From NCBI GenBank assembly GCA_019312705.1, contig JAFDCW010000645.1:1-5552 (forward strand): 5,552 nt of DNA. The letters are read 5' to 3'. Positions 1 to 5,552 of the stretch are shown in pieces; positions within the stretch are counted from its first letter, which is position 1; the number at the start of each line of letters is the position of its first letter. Under the pieces are notes generated by a model. That model made no database searches. It saw only the letters and a list, made by a program, of their open reading frames with translations, and was not told the origin of the DNA. Position numbers and translations under genes: made by a program. Source of the DNA: Deltaproteobacteria bacterium. GTDB taxonomy: Bacteria > Myxococcota > Polyangia > Polyangiales > B10-G4.

Positions 1-27
1 TGGGTAGCCCCCGGCCCGCCGGTGCGG

Positions 28-822
28 TTACTCCACCACCGTCAGCATCTCTTCGTGAATCAGCCCATTGGTGGCCAGAAAGTTCCCCCCGTGCACGGTG
101 GAGGCGCCCTCGAAGTCACTGAACCGCCCGCCGGCCTCCCGGATCAAGACCGCTGCGGGGCACACGTCCCAGGCCTTGACGCCGGCGTCGACCATGGCGT
201 CGGCCTTGCCGAGGAGCATCTGCCGGTAGCCGTCAAAGTCGTGGTGGCCCCGCTGGGTGAAGGTCTGTTCTCCGAGGCGCGGCAAGAGGGCCCCGGCCCC
301 GGCGTCGGTGAATTGCTGGAGGCATCCGTGGCAGACGACCGCGTCGTCCTTCGAGGCCACCTCGCTCACCCGGACCCGCTGACCGTTGAGCCGGGCGCCG
401 TCCCCGAGCACACCGACCATGAGGTCTCCGGCCGCGGGCATGAAGGCGATTCCGACGACGGGGACCCCTTCGGCCTCGAGGCCGACGAGGACCGACCAGG
501 TATCGAAGCGCCGAGTGAAGGCTCGCGTCCCGTCGATGGGGTCGACGATGAAAGTCATCGAGCCGTCGCCCTCTGCGGCTCCGGTCTCTTCGCCGAGGAA
601 ACCCATCTCCGGGAAGTTCTTCGAGAGGTACGAGCGCAGGCGTTTCTCGACGGCCTCGTCGGCTTCGGTGACGGGGCTGTTGTCGGCCTTGCGCCGGGCG
701 TGGGCCCCGGCGCCGCTGCGCTGCATCGAAAGAGCGAGCTCGCCGGCCGCGGTCACCTCGTCCACCAAAGCGCCGAGGGCCACGATGCCGCCGATGCGGT
801 CGAGATCAAATGCGTCGCTCAT
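28..822 (-). CDS. Inositol-monophosphatase-superfamily phosphatase, HisN (histidinol-phosphatase)-like
   Basis: A 264-residue Mg2+-dependent phosphomonoesterase with the full metal-binding set of the IMPase fold. VTEAD lies at residues 51-55, GEE at 77-79 (E78 as metal ligand), DPIDGT at 94-99 (D94, I96 carbonyl, D97), and the C-terminal WD motif at 218-219 (D219) is followed by EAGGRFSDFEG. The length is typical of the family. The wording around the motifs (SPVTEAD, GxNGQRVRVS, HGGNFLATNG) looks closest to HisN-type histidinol-phosphate phosphatases, which catalyse the penultimate step of histidine synthesis. Inositol-1-phosphatase or a CysQ-like nucleotide phosphatase remains possible, since substrate cannot be read from the motifs. 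The start is set at ATG 820-822: the frame is open upstream to an ATG at 918, but that would add 32 proline/serine/arginine-rich residues overlapping the previous gene's end, and family members begin with the helix just after MSDAFDL. No strong Shine-Dalgarno precedes it. It lies 55 bases after the lipoprotein gene. No other his gene is visible. It is probably cytoplasmic. Confidence 0.9.
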   Translation of the reverse strand: MSDAFDLDRIGGIVALGALVDEVTAAGELALSMQRSGAGAHARRKADNSPVTEADEAVEKRLRSYLSKNFPEMGFLGEETGAAEGDGSMTFIVDPIDGTRAFTRRFDTWSVLVGLEAEGVPVVGIAFMPAAGDLMVGVLGDGARLNGQRVRVSEVASKDDAVVCHGCLQQFTDAGAGALLPRLGEQTFTQRGHHDFDGYRQMLLGKADAMVDAGVKAWDVCPAAVLIREAGGRFSDFEGASTVHGGNFLATNGLIHEEMLTVVE

Positions 823-840
823 GGGCCCGAGCTTCGCATG

Positions 841-860
841 AAAACCGCCGACCGACGGCG
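841..860 (-). terminator. Weak intrinsic-terminator-like hairpin between lipoprotein and phosphatase genes
   Basis: On the minus strand a 5-bp all-GC stem, CGCCG (860-856) with CGGCG (850-846), closes a 5-base loop and is followed after one G by TTTT (844-841). It sits in the 55-base gap after the lipoprotein stop codon (880-878) and before the phosphatase start (822). The stem and U-tract are short, so it may only attenuate read-through, or it may be chance in GC-rich DNA. The T run stands out in a region otherwise poor in T. Confidence 0.3.
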
Positions 861-877
861 CGATGACGTGAGGAGAC

Positions 878-3400
878 TTACTCGCCGATCGTCGGCACAT
901 CGCCGGCCAGGGCGCCAACGAGGAAGCGTGTCACGTCGGCTCGCCCCTCGGGAGTCTGGAAGGCGACGAAGTGGCCGTCGACACCGGCGGCGCTCGGGTC
1001 GTACTGCCGGAGCCCCATCGTGAAGGGCACCATGTCGACCATGATGTTTCCCATCACCGGGGGATCTTCCTCGGCGAGGCCCCAGGCCTCACCGAGGAGG
1101 GGGCGGACCAGGCGGAGGCGCGCAGCCAGGGAGTAGGCGCGCATGGTCGCCTCGGGGGAGAAACTGTCTCCCGGGCCGTAGGTCATCAAGACATGGCGCC
1201 CGGGGGCACCCATCACGGGGTCTGCGGTCAGGCGCCGGGCGAAGTTCACCGGGTCGGCTGCATCGAAGTAGGCCTGGAAGATGGAGAGGCCGGGGTGGTA
1301 GTCGCCCGTGGGCAGGCGTCCATCCCCGCCGATGTCGAGGAACGCGAAGGGCAAGAGCCCGGCGATGTCGACGGGTTCGGTCTTGTTCAAGAGCGACTGG
1401 GTCAGATCGCCGCCGTTGCCGCTCAGGACTACGGCGTGCACACCGGGTTCGTAGGGCAGCATCAGGGCCGCGTGGGTGGCGCCCTGGGAGTGCATGTACA
1501 TCGTTACCCGCGTCGCATCGAAGGAGATGGCCTCGGCCGTCGGTGAACCCGCCGCGTCGACGGAGTATCCCTCGGTGAAGTAGACGAGGCCGAAGAGGTC
1601 CGCTGCGCCTTGGACGACGTTGTCCCGGGCCGCCCGGGGGTTGGCGAAGTTGAAGAAGAGCCGGTCCGGGTCCCGGGTGGAGCCCCCGCGACGCTCGCCA
1701 TGCTGGGGCAGGTCGATCGCCAGCGTAGCGGACGGGACCAGGGTGCCGCCGTGGTCGGCCGTTGCCGCCGCCGCGGCGAGGCCGCTGCGGGCGGCACCGG
1801 TGAAGCTGCCGCCGGTACCGTGGCCAACGAGCACTACGGGGAACCCCTCGGTCGGGGGCGCGACCTTCGGCACGGTCAGGGCGAAGCAGACGCCCTCGGT
1901 CCGGGCGACGGTCGGGGCTCCGTCGCCGTCCAGGGCGATGCCGCCGCCATCCTCCGGCGCTTCGTAGGGCGCGGTGCCAGCCTGGAAGATGGGGAGCTCG
2001 ATGCGGCCGTGGATCTCGTGAAAGTCGGCGGAGACGGCTCCGCAGGAGCGCTGCTCGGTGCCGTCACCGCACGGGGACGTGTTCGACCCGTCGCAGAGGG
2101 TCAGGTCGCTGACCGCCGGTGCGGTGCGTGCCCGAATGACCTCTCGCAGGCGCGGAATCACCCGTTCGGTGTCTTGCGTCGTGAAGACCGTCGCGTTGAG
2201 CACCTCGGGGGAGGTGACGAGGTCGTTCATCGGGTCGGCGAGCCAGGTCCGGAGAGGGCCGTATTTCGTCCACGCCGCGGCCAACGCCGTGTCGGATGGC
2301 GAAGCGTCGCCGATGACGGCGTCGAGGTCGCCTGCGCGGGTCATCGCCGCGCCGCCGTCATCGCCGCTGGTGACGATACCGGTCTTCAAGATCGCCGCGT
2401 AGGTGGTCCCGGGGCTCAGGGGCCGTCCGTGGCCGGTGCGCACCGCGAACCAGTTTTCGCACACGTACTTGGAGACGCGGCCGGACGTGAAGAGCCAGGA
2501 CACGTTGACGCGCTCGCCGTAGGTGGGAGAGCCCTCGGTGACGTCCACCACGATGAAGCGGTCCGTCATCGAGTCCGCGTCGTAGGGAGCGCTGAAGCGG
2601 AAGTAGATGGTCGGGTTGACGGAGAACCCGTCGAGGTCTTCCTCCGACGCCCGGAGGTACCGGTCGATGATGTCGACGGAGAGCGCCGTTTCGGGCGATG
2701 GGTGGCCCGAGAGGTCGAGGCCCGTCGAAGTCCGGCGGACGTCGTTGGGGAAGGGCAGGCTATAGAAGTCGAAGTCGGAGCCGGCTCGAGGCACGCGGAA
2801 GAGCGCCTCCGAGGTCCCTTCTTCGCCTGCGGCGTCGCACGTTTCGCCAGCCCAGAAAGGCGGGGGCCGAAGCGTGCCGACCCCGCCGTCCCCGGCGGCC
2901 ATGGCGAGGGGGATTTCGCAGGCGCTCGCTCCGCCGGTGATGGCGGTGCACGAGAGGCCGGCGAGGCAATCGGCATCGGTCGCGCAGGCGCCTCGAATAT
3001 CCACGTCGCCGGCGCTGCGGCAGCGCCCGCCGAAGCCCTCGGTGACGCAGACGAGGCCGGCTTCACATTCGCCGGTCCCGGCGCAGTCGGCGCCGTCCAT
3101 GCCCTCGCCAGCCGGGGTGCAGGTGCGCAGGGACCCGCAATACAGGCCGGCTTCGCAGTCCCCGGTCAGCTGGCAGATGCCGCCCTCGGGGGTGTCTCCG
3201 GTCGGCTGGCAGGTGCCCGCGGCGCTATCGCAGCCGAGCGCCGTCCGGCAGTCGCCGTCGCGCAGACACGACTCGCCGACCCCCGCACTGCCGAAAGAGA
3301 TCGGCGGGTTGTCGTCGCACTCGCACGCGCCAACGGTGACGAGCAAAGCGAGCAGAAGAAGGGAAGGGCGAAAAGAGGGGCGAAGATAAGGGCGCATCAT
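878..3400 (-). CDS. Large secreted lipoprotein: cysteine-rich modules plus alpha/beta hydrolase (lipase/esterase-like) domain
   Basis: An 840-residue predicted lipoprotein. Residues 1-25 form a signal peptide (basic MMRPYLRPSFRPS, then a leucine-rich core) ending in the lipobox VGAC, with C26 as the lipid-modified residue. Residues 45-161 hold four modules of C-x5-C-x5-C-x(5-8)-C, the Dickkopf-like cysteine pattern frequent in myxobacterial surface proteins. Residues about 200-345 contain PFPNDVRR and a LSPGTTYAAIL segment, resembling the beta-rich N-terminal region of extracellular bacterial lipases (Lipase_bact_N/VolA type). Residues about 455-840 form an alpha/beta hydrolase: GHGTGG at 526-531 (likely oxyanion region), nucleophile elbow MHSQG with S638, probable acid D745 in YGPGDSF, and probable H810 in GVDGHF. 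The elbow has Met where GxSxG has its first Gly. Likely a cell-surface esterase, lipase or related hydrolase; the substrate is unknown. The start ATG has a GGAGG 9 bases upstream. It follows the ATPase pair by 61 bases. High confidence in the gene and lipoprotein call, moderate in catalytic activity. Confidence 0.9.
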   Translation of the reverse strand: MMRPYLRPSFRPSLLLLALLVTVGACECDDNPPISFGSAGVGESCLRDGDCRTALGCDSAAGTCQPTGDTPEGGICQLTGDCEAGLYCGSLRTCTPAGEGMDGADCAGTGECEAGLVCVTEGFGGRCRSAGDVDIRGACATDADCLAGLSCTAITGGASACEIPLAMAAGDGGVGTLRPPPFWAGETCDAAGEEGTSEALFRVPRAGSDFDFYSLPFPNDVRRTSTGLDLSGHPSPETALSVDIIDRYLRASEEDLDGFSVNPTIYFRFSAPYDADSMTDRFIVVDVTEGSPTYGERVNVSWLFTSGRVSKYVCENWFAVRTGHGRPLSPGTTYAAILKTGIVTSGDDGGAAMTRAGDLDAVIGDASPSDTALAAAWTKYGPLRTWLADPMNDLVTSPEVLNATVFTTQDTERVIPRLREVIRARTAPAVSDLTLCDGSNTSPCGDGTEQRSCGAVSADFHEIHGRIELPIFQAGTAPYEAPEDGGGIALDGDGAPTVARTEGVCFALTVPKVAPPTEGFPVVLVGHGTGGSFTGAARSGLAAAAATADHGGTLVPSATLAIDLPQHGERRGGSTRDPDRLFFNFANPRAARDNVVQGAADLFGLVYFTEGYSVDAAGSPTAEAISFDATRVTMYMHSQGATHAALMLPYEPGVHAVVLSGNGGDLTQSLLNKTEPVDIAGLLPFAFLDIGGDGRLPTGDYHPGLSIFQAYFDAADPVNFARRLTADPVMGAPGRHVLMTYGPGDSFSPEATMRAYSLAARLRLVRPLLGEAWGLAEEDPPVMGNIMVDMVPFTMGLRQYDPSAAGVDGHFVAFQTPEGRADVTRFLVGALAGDVPTIGE
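2918..3268 (-). repeat. Four tandem Dickkopf-like cysteine modules within the lipoprotein
   Basis: Protein-level repeat, residues 45-161. The cysteines fall at 45/51/57/64, 76/82/88/94, 106/112/118/127 and 139/145/151/161, so every module has exactly C-x5-C-x5-C and only the last spacing varies (5 to 9 residues). Modules 2 and 3 share GDCEAGLYC / GECEAGLVC and module 4 has ADCLAGLSC. The 16 cysteines are even in number and would fit intramodule disulfides, as expected for an exported domain. Its role as a binding or spacer region is inferred only. Confidence 0.85.
3323..3400 (-). other. Lipoprotein signal peptide (type II) of the hydrolase lipoprotein
   Basis: Codons 1-26: four basic residues within the first 13 positions, then the hydrophobic run LLLLALLVTV and the lipobox V-G-A-C. 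C26 would become the acylated N-terminus after signal peptidase II cleavage. This places the mature protein on a membrane, probably the outer membrane facing periplasm or surface; which face cannot be told from sequence. Confidence 0.88.
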
Positions 3401-3409
3401 GACTAAGAG

Positions 3410-3414
3410 CCTCC
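3410..3414 (-). promoter_or_regulatory. Shine-Dalgarno site GGAGG of the lipoprotein gene
   Basis: GGAGG on the minus strand, separated by 9 bases from ATG 3400-3398. Two ATG codons stand side by side (3400-3398 and 3397-3395). The 9-base spacing favours the first, and the second would be 12 bases away. It is the clearest ribosome binding site in the window. Confidence 0.75.
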
Positions 3415-3461
3415 ACCCCGAGGATAGCAGGAGAGGCCTGCCCCGTGCAGGGTACGGACGG

Positions 3462-4553
3462 TCACGCGAGGCGCGTGAGGGCCGTGGTCAGGTGATCCGC
3501 GAGGGCCCGGACTACGTGGCTCGGGTCCCGGGCTTCGATATTCGGTAGACGCAGCATTGCGATTCCCCGTTCCATCTGGTTGCCGGCGACGCTGCGCGCC
3601 TCGGCCTCCGCGGCCAGGACGGCGACCGCTTCCTGAATCGGCAGCGTCACACCGGTGGTCGCCGTGGACAGTTGCAGGAGCCAGTTGGGTGGCTCCGGGT
3701 CGGACCGATTGAGCAGCGCCGCGTGAGGGCGCTGCCCGAGGCGATCGAGTTTCTTGATGATGTAGTCGACGTCGGCGGTCGCAGAGCCGGTGGGCGCGGT
3801 CACCAAGAGGTAACGCGTGTCGTTTCCGAGGAGCAGCTTTTCGCTGTTTCTCGCGAGTTGAACGAAGCGCTCCCGGACGAGGGCGAGGAGGCCGAAGAGG
3901 GCCGCGAGGTCTGTCAGGAATCGGGGGTCGAGGACGCGACCGATGGCGGCTCCGGCGCGCTTCTTCCCCCACGCGAGCAGGCCCTTCTCGTCCTTCGGCG
4001 GCCCTCCTCCATCGTCGGCCGCTTTCTTTGCGAGGTTGGCGAAGAACGTCACGGCCCGTCCCTCGAAGAGCGAAGCGAGGCGACCCGGATAAGCGACGAA
4101 GTCGAGGGCGTAGCGGGAGGGGGCGGTGTCGATGACGAGGTAGTCGTACTCCGTGTCTTCGACCGCCCGGGCGACCAACATCAGGGACACCAGGTCGTGG
4201 ATGCCCGAAAGCCCGTCCCCGAGGGTCGTATAGATGCGGTTGTCGAGCATGCGCGCCAAATCTTCGGGGCGCTCGCCAAAGAGGATCTCGGCGAAGGTGC
4301 GCATGCTCTGTTTGGGCTCGGGCATGAGCGCAAAGAGCTTGCCCGCGGCGGCATCATCCAGGTGAACCGAGTGCACGTCGGCGTCGATCTCGATGCCCAT
4401 CGCGTCGGCCAAGCGCCGGGCCGGGTCTACGGTCACGATGAGCACGCGCTTGCCGGTACGCGCGAGGGCGACCGCGAGGGCTGCCGCCGTCGTGGTCTTG
4501 CCGACGCCGCCACCTCCGGCGCAAACCAGGACTTGGGGGACCTGGACTGTCAT
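3462..4553 (-). CDS. ArsA/Get3-family ATPase, BagB (Rv3680)-like subunit lacking the signature lysine
   Basis: A 363-residue SIMIBI P-loop ATPase. The Walker A at residues 13-21 reads GGGGVGKTT: K19 and T20 are present, but the family's signature lysine at position 14 is glycine (codon GGT, 4514-4512). Switch I is intact as VDPARRLADAMG (D43, expected to position the attacking water). Switch II is DTAPSRYALDF (D142), and LLNR with N282 fits the adenine-contact asparagine. Between switch II and that site, residues about 155-245 form the helical subdomain, with a Gly/Pro/Lys-rich loop at 181-190. The sole cysteine is C11, so the arsenite-binding cysteines of ArsA are absent, as is a Get3 CxxC zinc motif. 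The pattern (no signature Lys, DxPPSR/DTAPSR-type switch II) is what I recall for actinobacterial Rv3680-like proteins, which pair with Rv3679. The start codon overlaps the upstream partner's stop (ATGA), implying coupled translation and a paired product. Cytoplasmic; client unknown. Confidence 0.92.
   Translation of the reverse strand: MTVQVPQVLVCAGGGGVGKTTTAAALAVALARTGKRVLIVTVDPARRLADAMGIEIDADVHSVHLDDAAAGKLFALMPEPKQSMRTFAEILFGERPEDLARMLDNRIYTTLGDGLSGIHDLVSLMLVARAVEDTEYDYLVIDTAPSRYALDFVAYPGRLASLFEGRAVTFFANLAKKAADDGGGPPKDEKGLLAWGKKRAGAAIGRVLDPRFLTDLAALFGLLALVRERFVQLARNSEKLLLGNDTRYLLVTAPTGSATADVDYIIKKLDRLGQRPHAALLNRSDPEPPNWLLQLSTATTGVTLPIQEAVAVLAAEAEARSVAGNQMERGIAMLRLPNIEARDPSHVVRALADHLTTALTRLA
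4550..4553 (-). promoter_or_regulatory. ATGA stop/start overlap coupling the two ATPase genes
   Basis: The bases ATGA (4553 to 4550) contain the second ATPase's ATG and the first one's TGA. Only a weak G-rich stretch precedes the ATG, so translation of the second gene probably depends on ribosomes finishing the first. This arrangement is common for subunits made in fixed ratio. Confidence 0.85.
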
Positions 4554-5485
4554 GCGGCCCCCGCTGCGATGAGCCAGCCTGCGACCTCGTCGGCGCGGGG
4601 GTCGACCGGCGCCAGAGGCAGCGATATTGGGTGCACCGCGGCATCGGACGTGGCGGCGGTGAGCGCCCCGACAGCTTCGCTGCGTGCCTGGTCGCGTGCG
4701 GCGAGGACCTCGACTAGGGCGGCGGCGGGGCCCTTGAGGGGGCCGTCCCCGGTGGCGAGGCGCCGGGCCTCGCCGAGGGCGTGGTGGGGGATGGCCGGCG
4801 GAACCCGATTGATGATGAGGCGGTCGGCGGGCAACCCGAGCTGGCGGCGCATGGTCTCGGCGAGCTCGAGGGTCTCTTCGAGGACCAAGCGCTCGGGCAG
4901 GCTGACGATGACGATGGACGACCGGCCCGGGGCGACGAGGTCGGTCGCGAGGCGTGCCGCGAGGTCGTGCAGAGGGCCCCCGTGCAGGAGGTCGCGCATC
5001 TGCTTCGGCGCCTTGAGCCAGGCTACGCCGTGCCCCGTCGCGGGCATGTCGACGACGACCCGAGCCCCTGGGCGAGCCTCCGTGATGCGCCGGACCGCCT
5101 CGAGCTGCCCGAGCTCCCGGAGGGCGGGTGCCGCCTGGACCATTCGCTTCATCGCGAAGTTGCCGATGACCACCTTCGAGAGCAGCGCCGAGCCGAAGAC
5201 CTGGGCCGCCATGTCTTCGACGGCCTTGGCGGGTTTCACCACGATGTGCTCGACCGGCGACTTTCGACCGAGGACGCGTTTTCCCGACTCGCCATCGACG
5301 AACTCGACGAAGACCGCCTTGCCGCCGTCTACGGTGGCTGCGTGGGCCATACCGGCGGCGACGGTGGTCTTGCCGACCCCTCCCTTGCCGGTGACCAGGA
5401 CGACCGGAGCGAGGGGGCCGCGTGCTGGCTCCCCGGCTTCGCCTTCGCCCTCATCACTTGGGGTGTGCTGCACATGGCCGGCCAT
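4550..5485 (-). CDS. ArsA/Get3-family ATPase, BagA (Rv3679)-like subunit with altered switch I
   Basis: A 311-residue P-loop ATPase, first gene of the pair. The deviant Walker A is complete: GKGGVGKTT at residues 33-41, with signature K34 and P-loop K39. The position of switch I, DPAH in ArsA and Get3, instead reads VEFVDGESGKRVLG (about 58-73), so the usual catalytic aspartate motif is lost. Switch II is DMPATGH at 146-152, close to the ArsA/Get3 DTAPTGH. INRVPP with N226 fits the base-contact loop. There are no cysteines at all, so metalloid binding like ArsA is unlikely. Residues 1-27 precede the first strand and are acidic and Gly/Pro-rich (EGEGEAGEP), longer than usual, probably disordered. 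The ATG at 5485 is the only ATG in frame upstream of the P-loop. The frame stays open to the window edge without another ATG, GTG or TTG, and the Shine-Dalgarno is weak, so a start outside the window is not excluded. The stop overlaps the next gene by 4 bases. Likely forms a heterodimer with that product. Confidence 0.9.
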   Translation of the reverse strand: MAGHVQHTPSDEGEGEAGEPARGPLAPVVLVTGKGGVGKTTVAAGMAHAATVDGGKAVFVEFVDGESGKRVLGRKSPVEHIVVKPAKAVEDMAAQVFGSALLSKVVIGNFAMKRMVQAAPALRELGQLEAVRRITEARPGARVVVDMPATGHGVAWLKAPKQMRDLLHGGPLHDLAARLATDLVAPGRSSIVIVSLPERLVLEETLELAETMRRQLGLPADRLIINRVPPAIPHHALGEARRLATGDGPLKGPAAALVEVLAARDQARSEAVGALTAATSDAAVHPISLPLAPVDPRADEVAGWLIAAGAA

Positions 5486-5552
5486 CGGCAGCTTGGCCCC
5501 GGGGCGCCGAGGTCGTAACCGCAGCCCGAGCTGGTGGCGATCAGAACGGTGG

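Noticed and set aside
1..27. Possible GC-rich hairpin (CCGG/CCGG) downstream of the phosphatase stop codon
   Set aside because: The 4-bp self-complementary stem has no T tract after it and could arise by chance in this composition; the window ends too soon to judge.
823..918. N-terminal extension of the phosphatase to the ATG at 918
   Set aside because: It would overlap the lipoprotein's last codons, encodes a Pro/Ser/Arg-rich stretch unlike the family, and includes the terminator-like hairpin. The family's usual N-terminal helix begins just after the ATG at 822.
22..1023. A 333-codon open frame on the plus strand opposite the phosphatase gene
   Set aside because: It mirrors the IMPase gene and the end of the lipoprotein gene, with low-complexity composition and no family motif. 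It is a shadow frame.
1610..3406. A 598-codon open frame on the plus strand opposite the lipoprotein gene
   Set aside because: Its protein is Gly/Ala/Arg/Val-rich with no recognisable motif and lies entirely antisense to a gene with clear signal peptide, repeats and catalytic motifs. Long antisense frames are expected at this GC content because stop codons are rare.
3401..3461. A promoter upstream of the lipoprotein gene (TATCCT as a -10 element)
   Set aside because: The -10 candidate matches 4 of 6 consensus bases, but the hexamer 17 bases upstream matches the -35 poorly. The CCTGC/GCAGG inverted repeat in the same gap lacks a T run, so it is not a terminator either.
4781..5518. A 245-codon plus-strand open frame opposite the upstream ATPase
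   Set aside because: It is rich in Asp, Arg and Gly with no motif and is the reverse image of a gene with intact P-loop and switch II; a shadow frame.
5486..5552. End of a further gene upstream of the ATPase pair, for example one stopping at the TGA at 5543-5541 on the minus strand
   Set aside because: Only a few codons would be in the window and nothing identifies a protein; no convincing promoter or strong ribosome binding site is seen there.

Overview
The window comes from a GC-rich bacterial chromosome. Both the base composition and the strong G/C bias at third codon positions support this. The large cysteine-rich lipoprotein with a fused alpha/beta hydrolase domain is a style common in Myxococcota and related former Deltaproteobacteria, so that is the most likely source; this assignment is an inference from gene style only. 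All four genes that can be supported lie on the minus strand and read from the right end of the window to the left.

Layout in transcription order. (1) 5485-4550 encodes a Get3/ArsA-family P-loop ATPase with a canonical deviant Walker A but a rewritten switch I. (2) 4553-3462 encodes a second ATPase of the same family, joined to the first by a 4-base ATGA stop/start overlap. It keeps the switch I DPA motif but has glycine in place of the signature lysine of the Walker A. (3) After a 61-base gap carrying a good Shine-Dalgarno sequence, 3400-878 encodes an 840-residue lipoprotein. It has a lipobox signal peptide, four regular four-cysteine modules, a middle beta-rich region and a C-terminal alpha/beta hydrolase domain. 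(4) After a 55-base gap holding a weak terminator-like hairpin, 822-28 encodes an inositol-monophosphatase-superfamily enzyme that most resembles HisN-type histidinol phosphatases.

The two ATPases form a clear functional unit. Their complementary active-site changes suggest an obligate heterodimer like the paired Get3-like ATPases described in mycobacteria (Rv3679/Rv3680, BagA/BagB), not an arsenite pump. The lipoprotein and the phosphatase follow in the same direction with short gaps and could be partly co-transcribed, but no shared pathway can be deduced. No RNA gene, CRISPR array, insertion sequence or attachment site is visible. The many long antisense open frames are by-products of high GC content. 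The outer edges (1-27 and 5486-5552) are short; nothing firm can be called in either.
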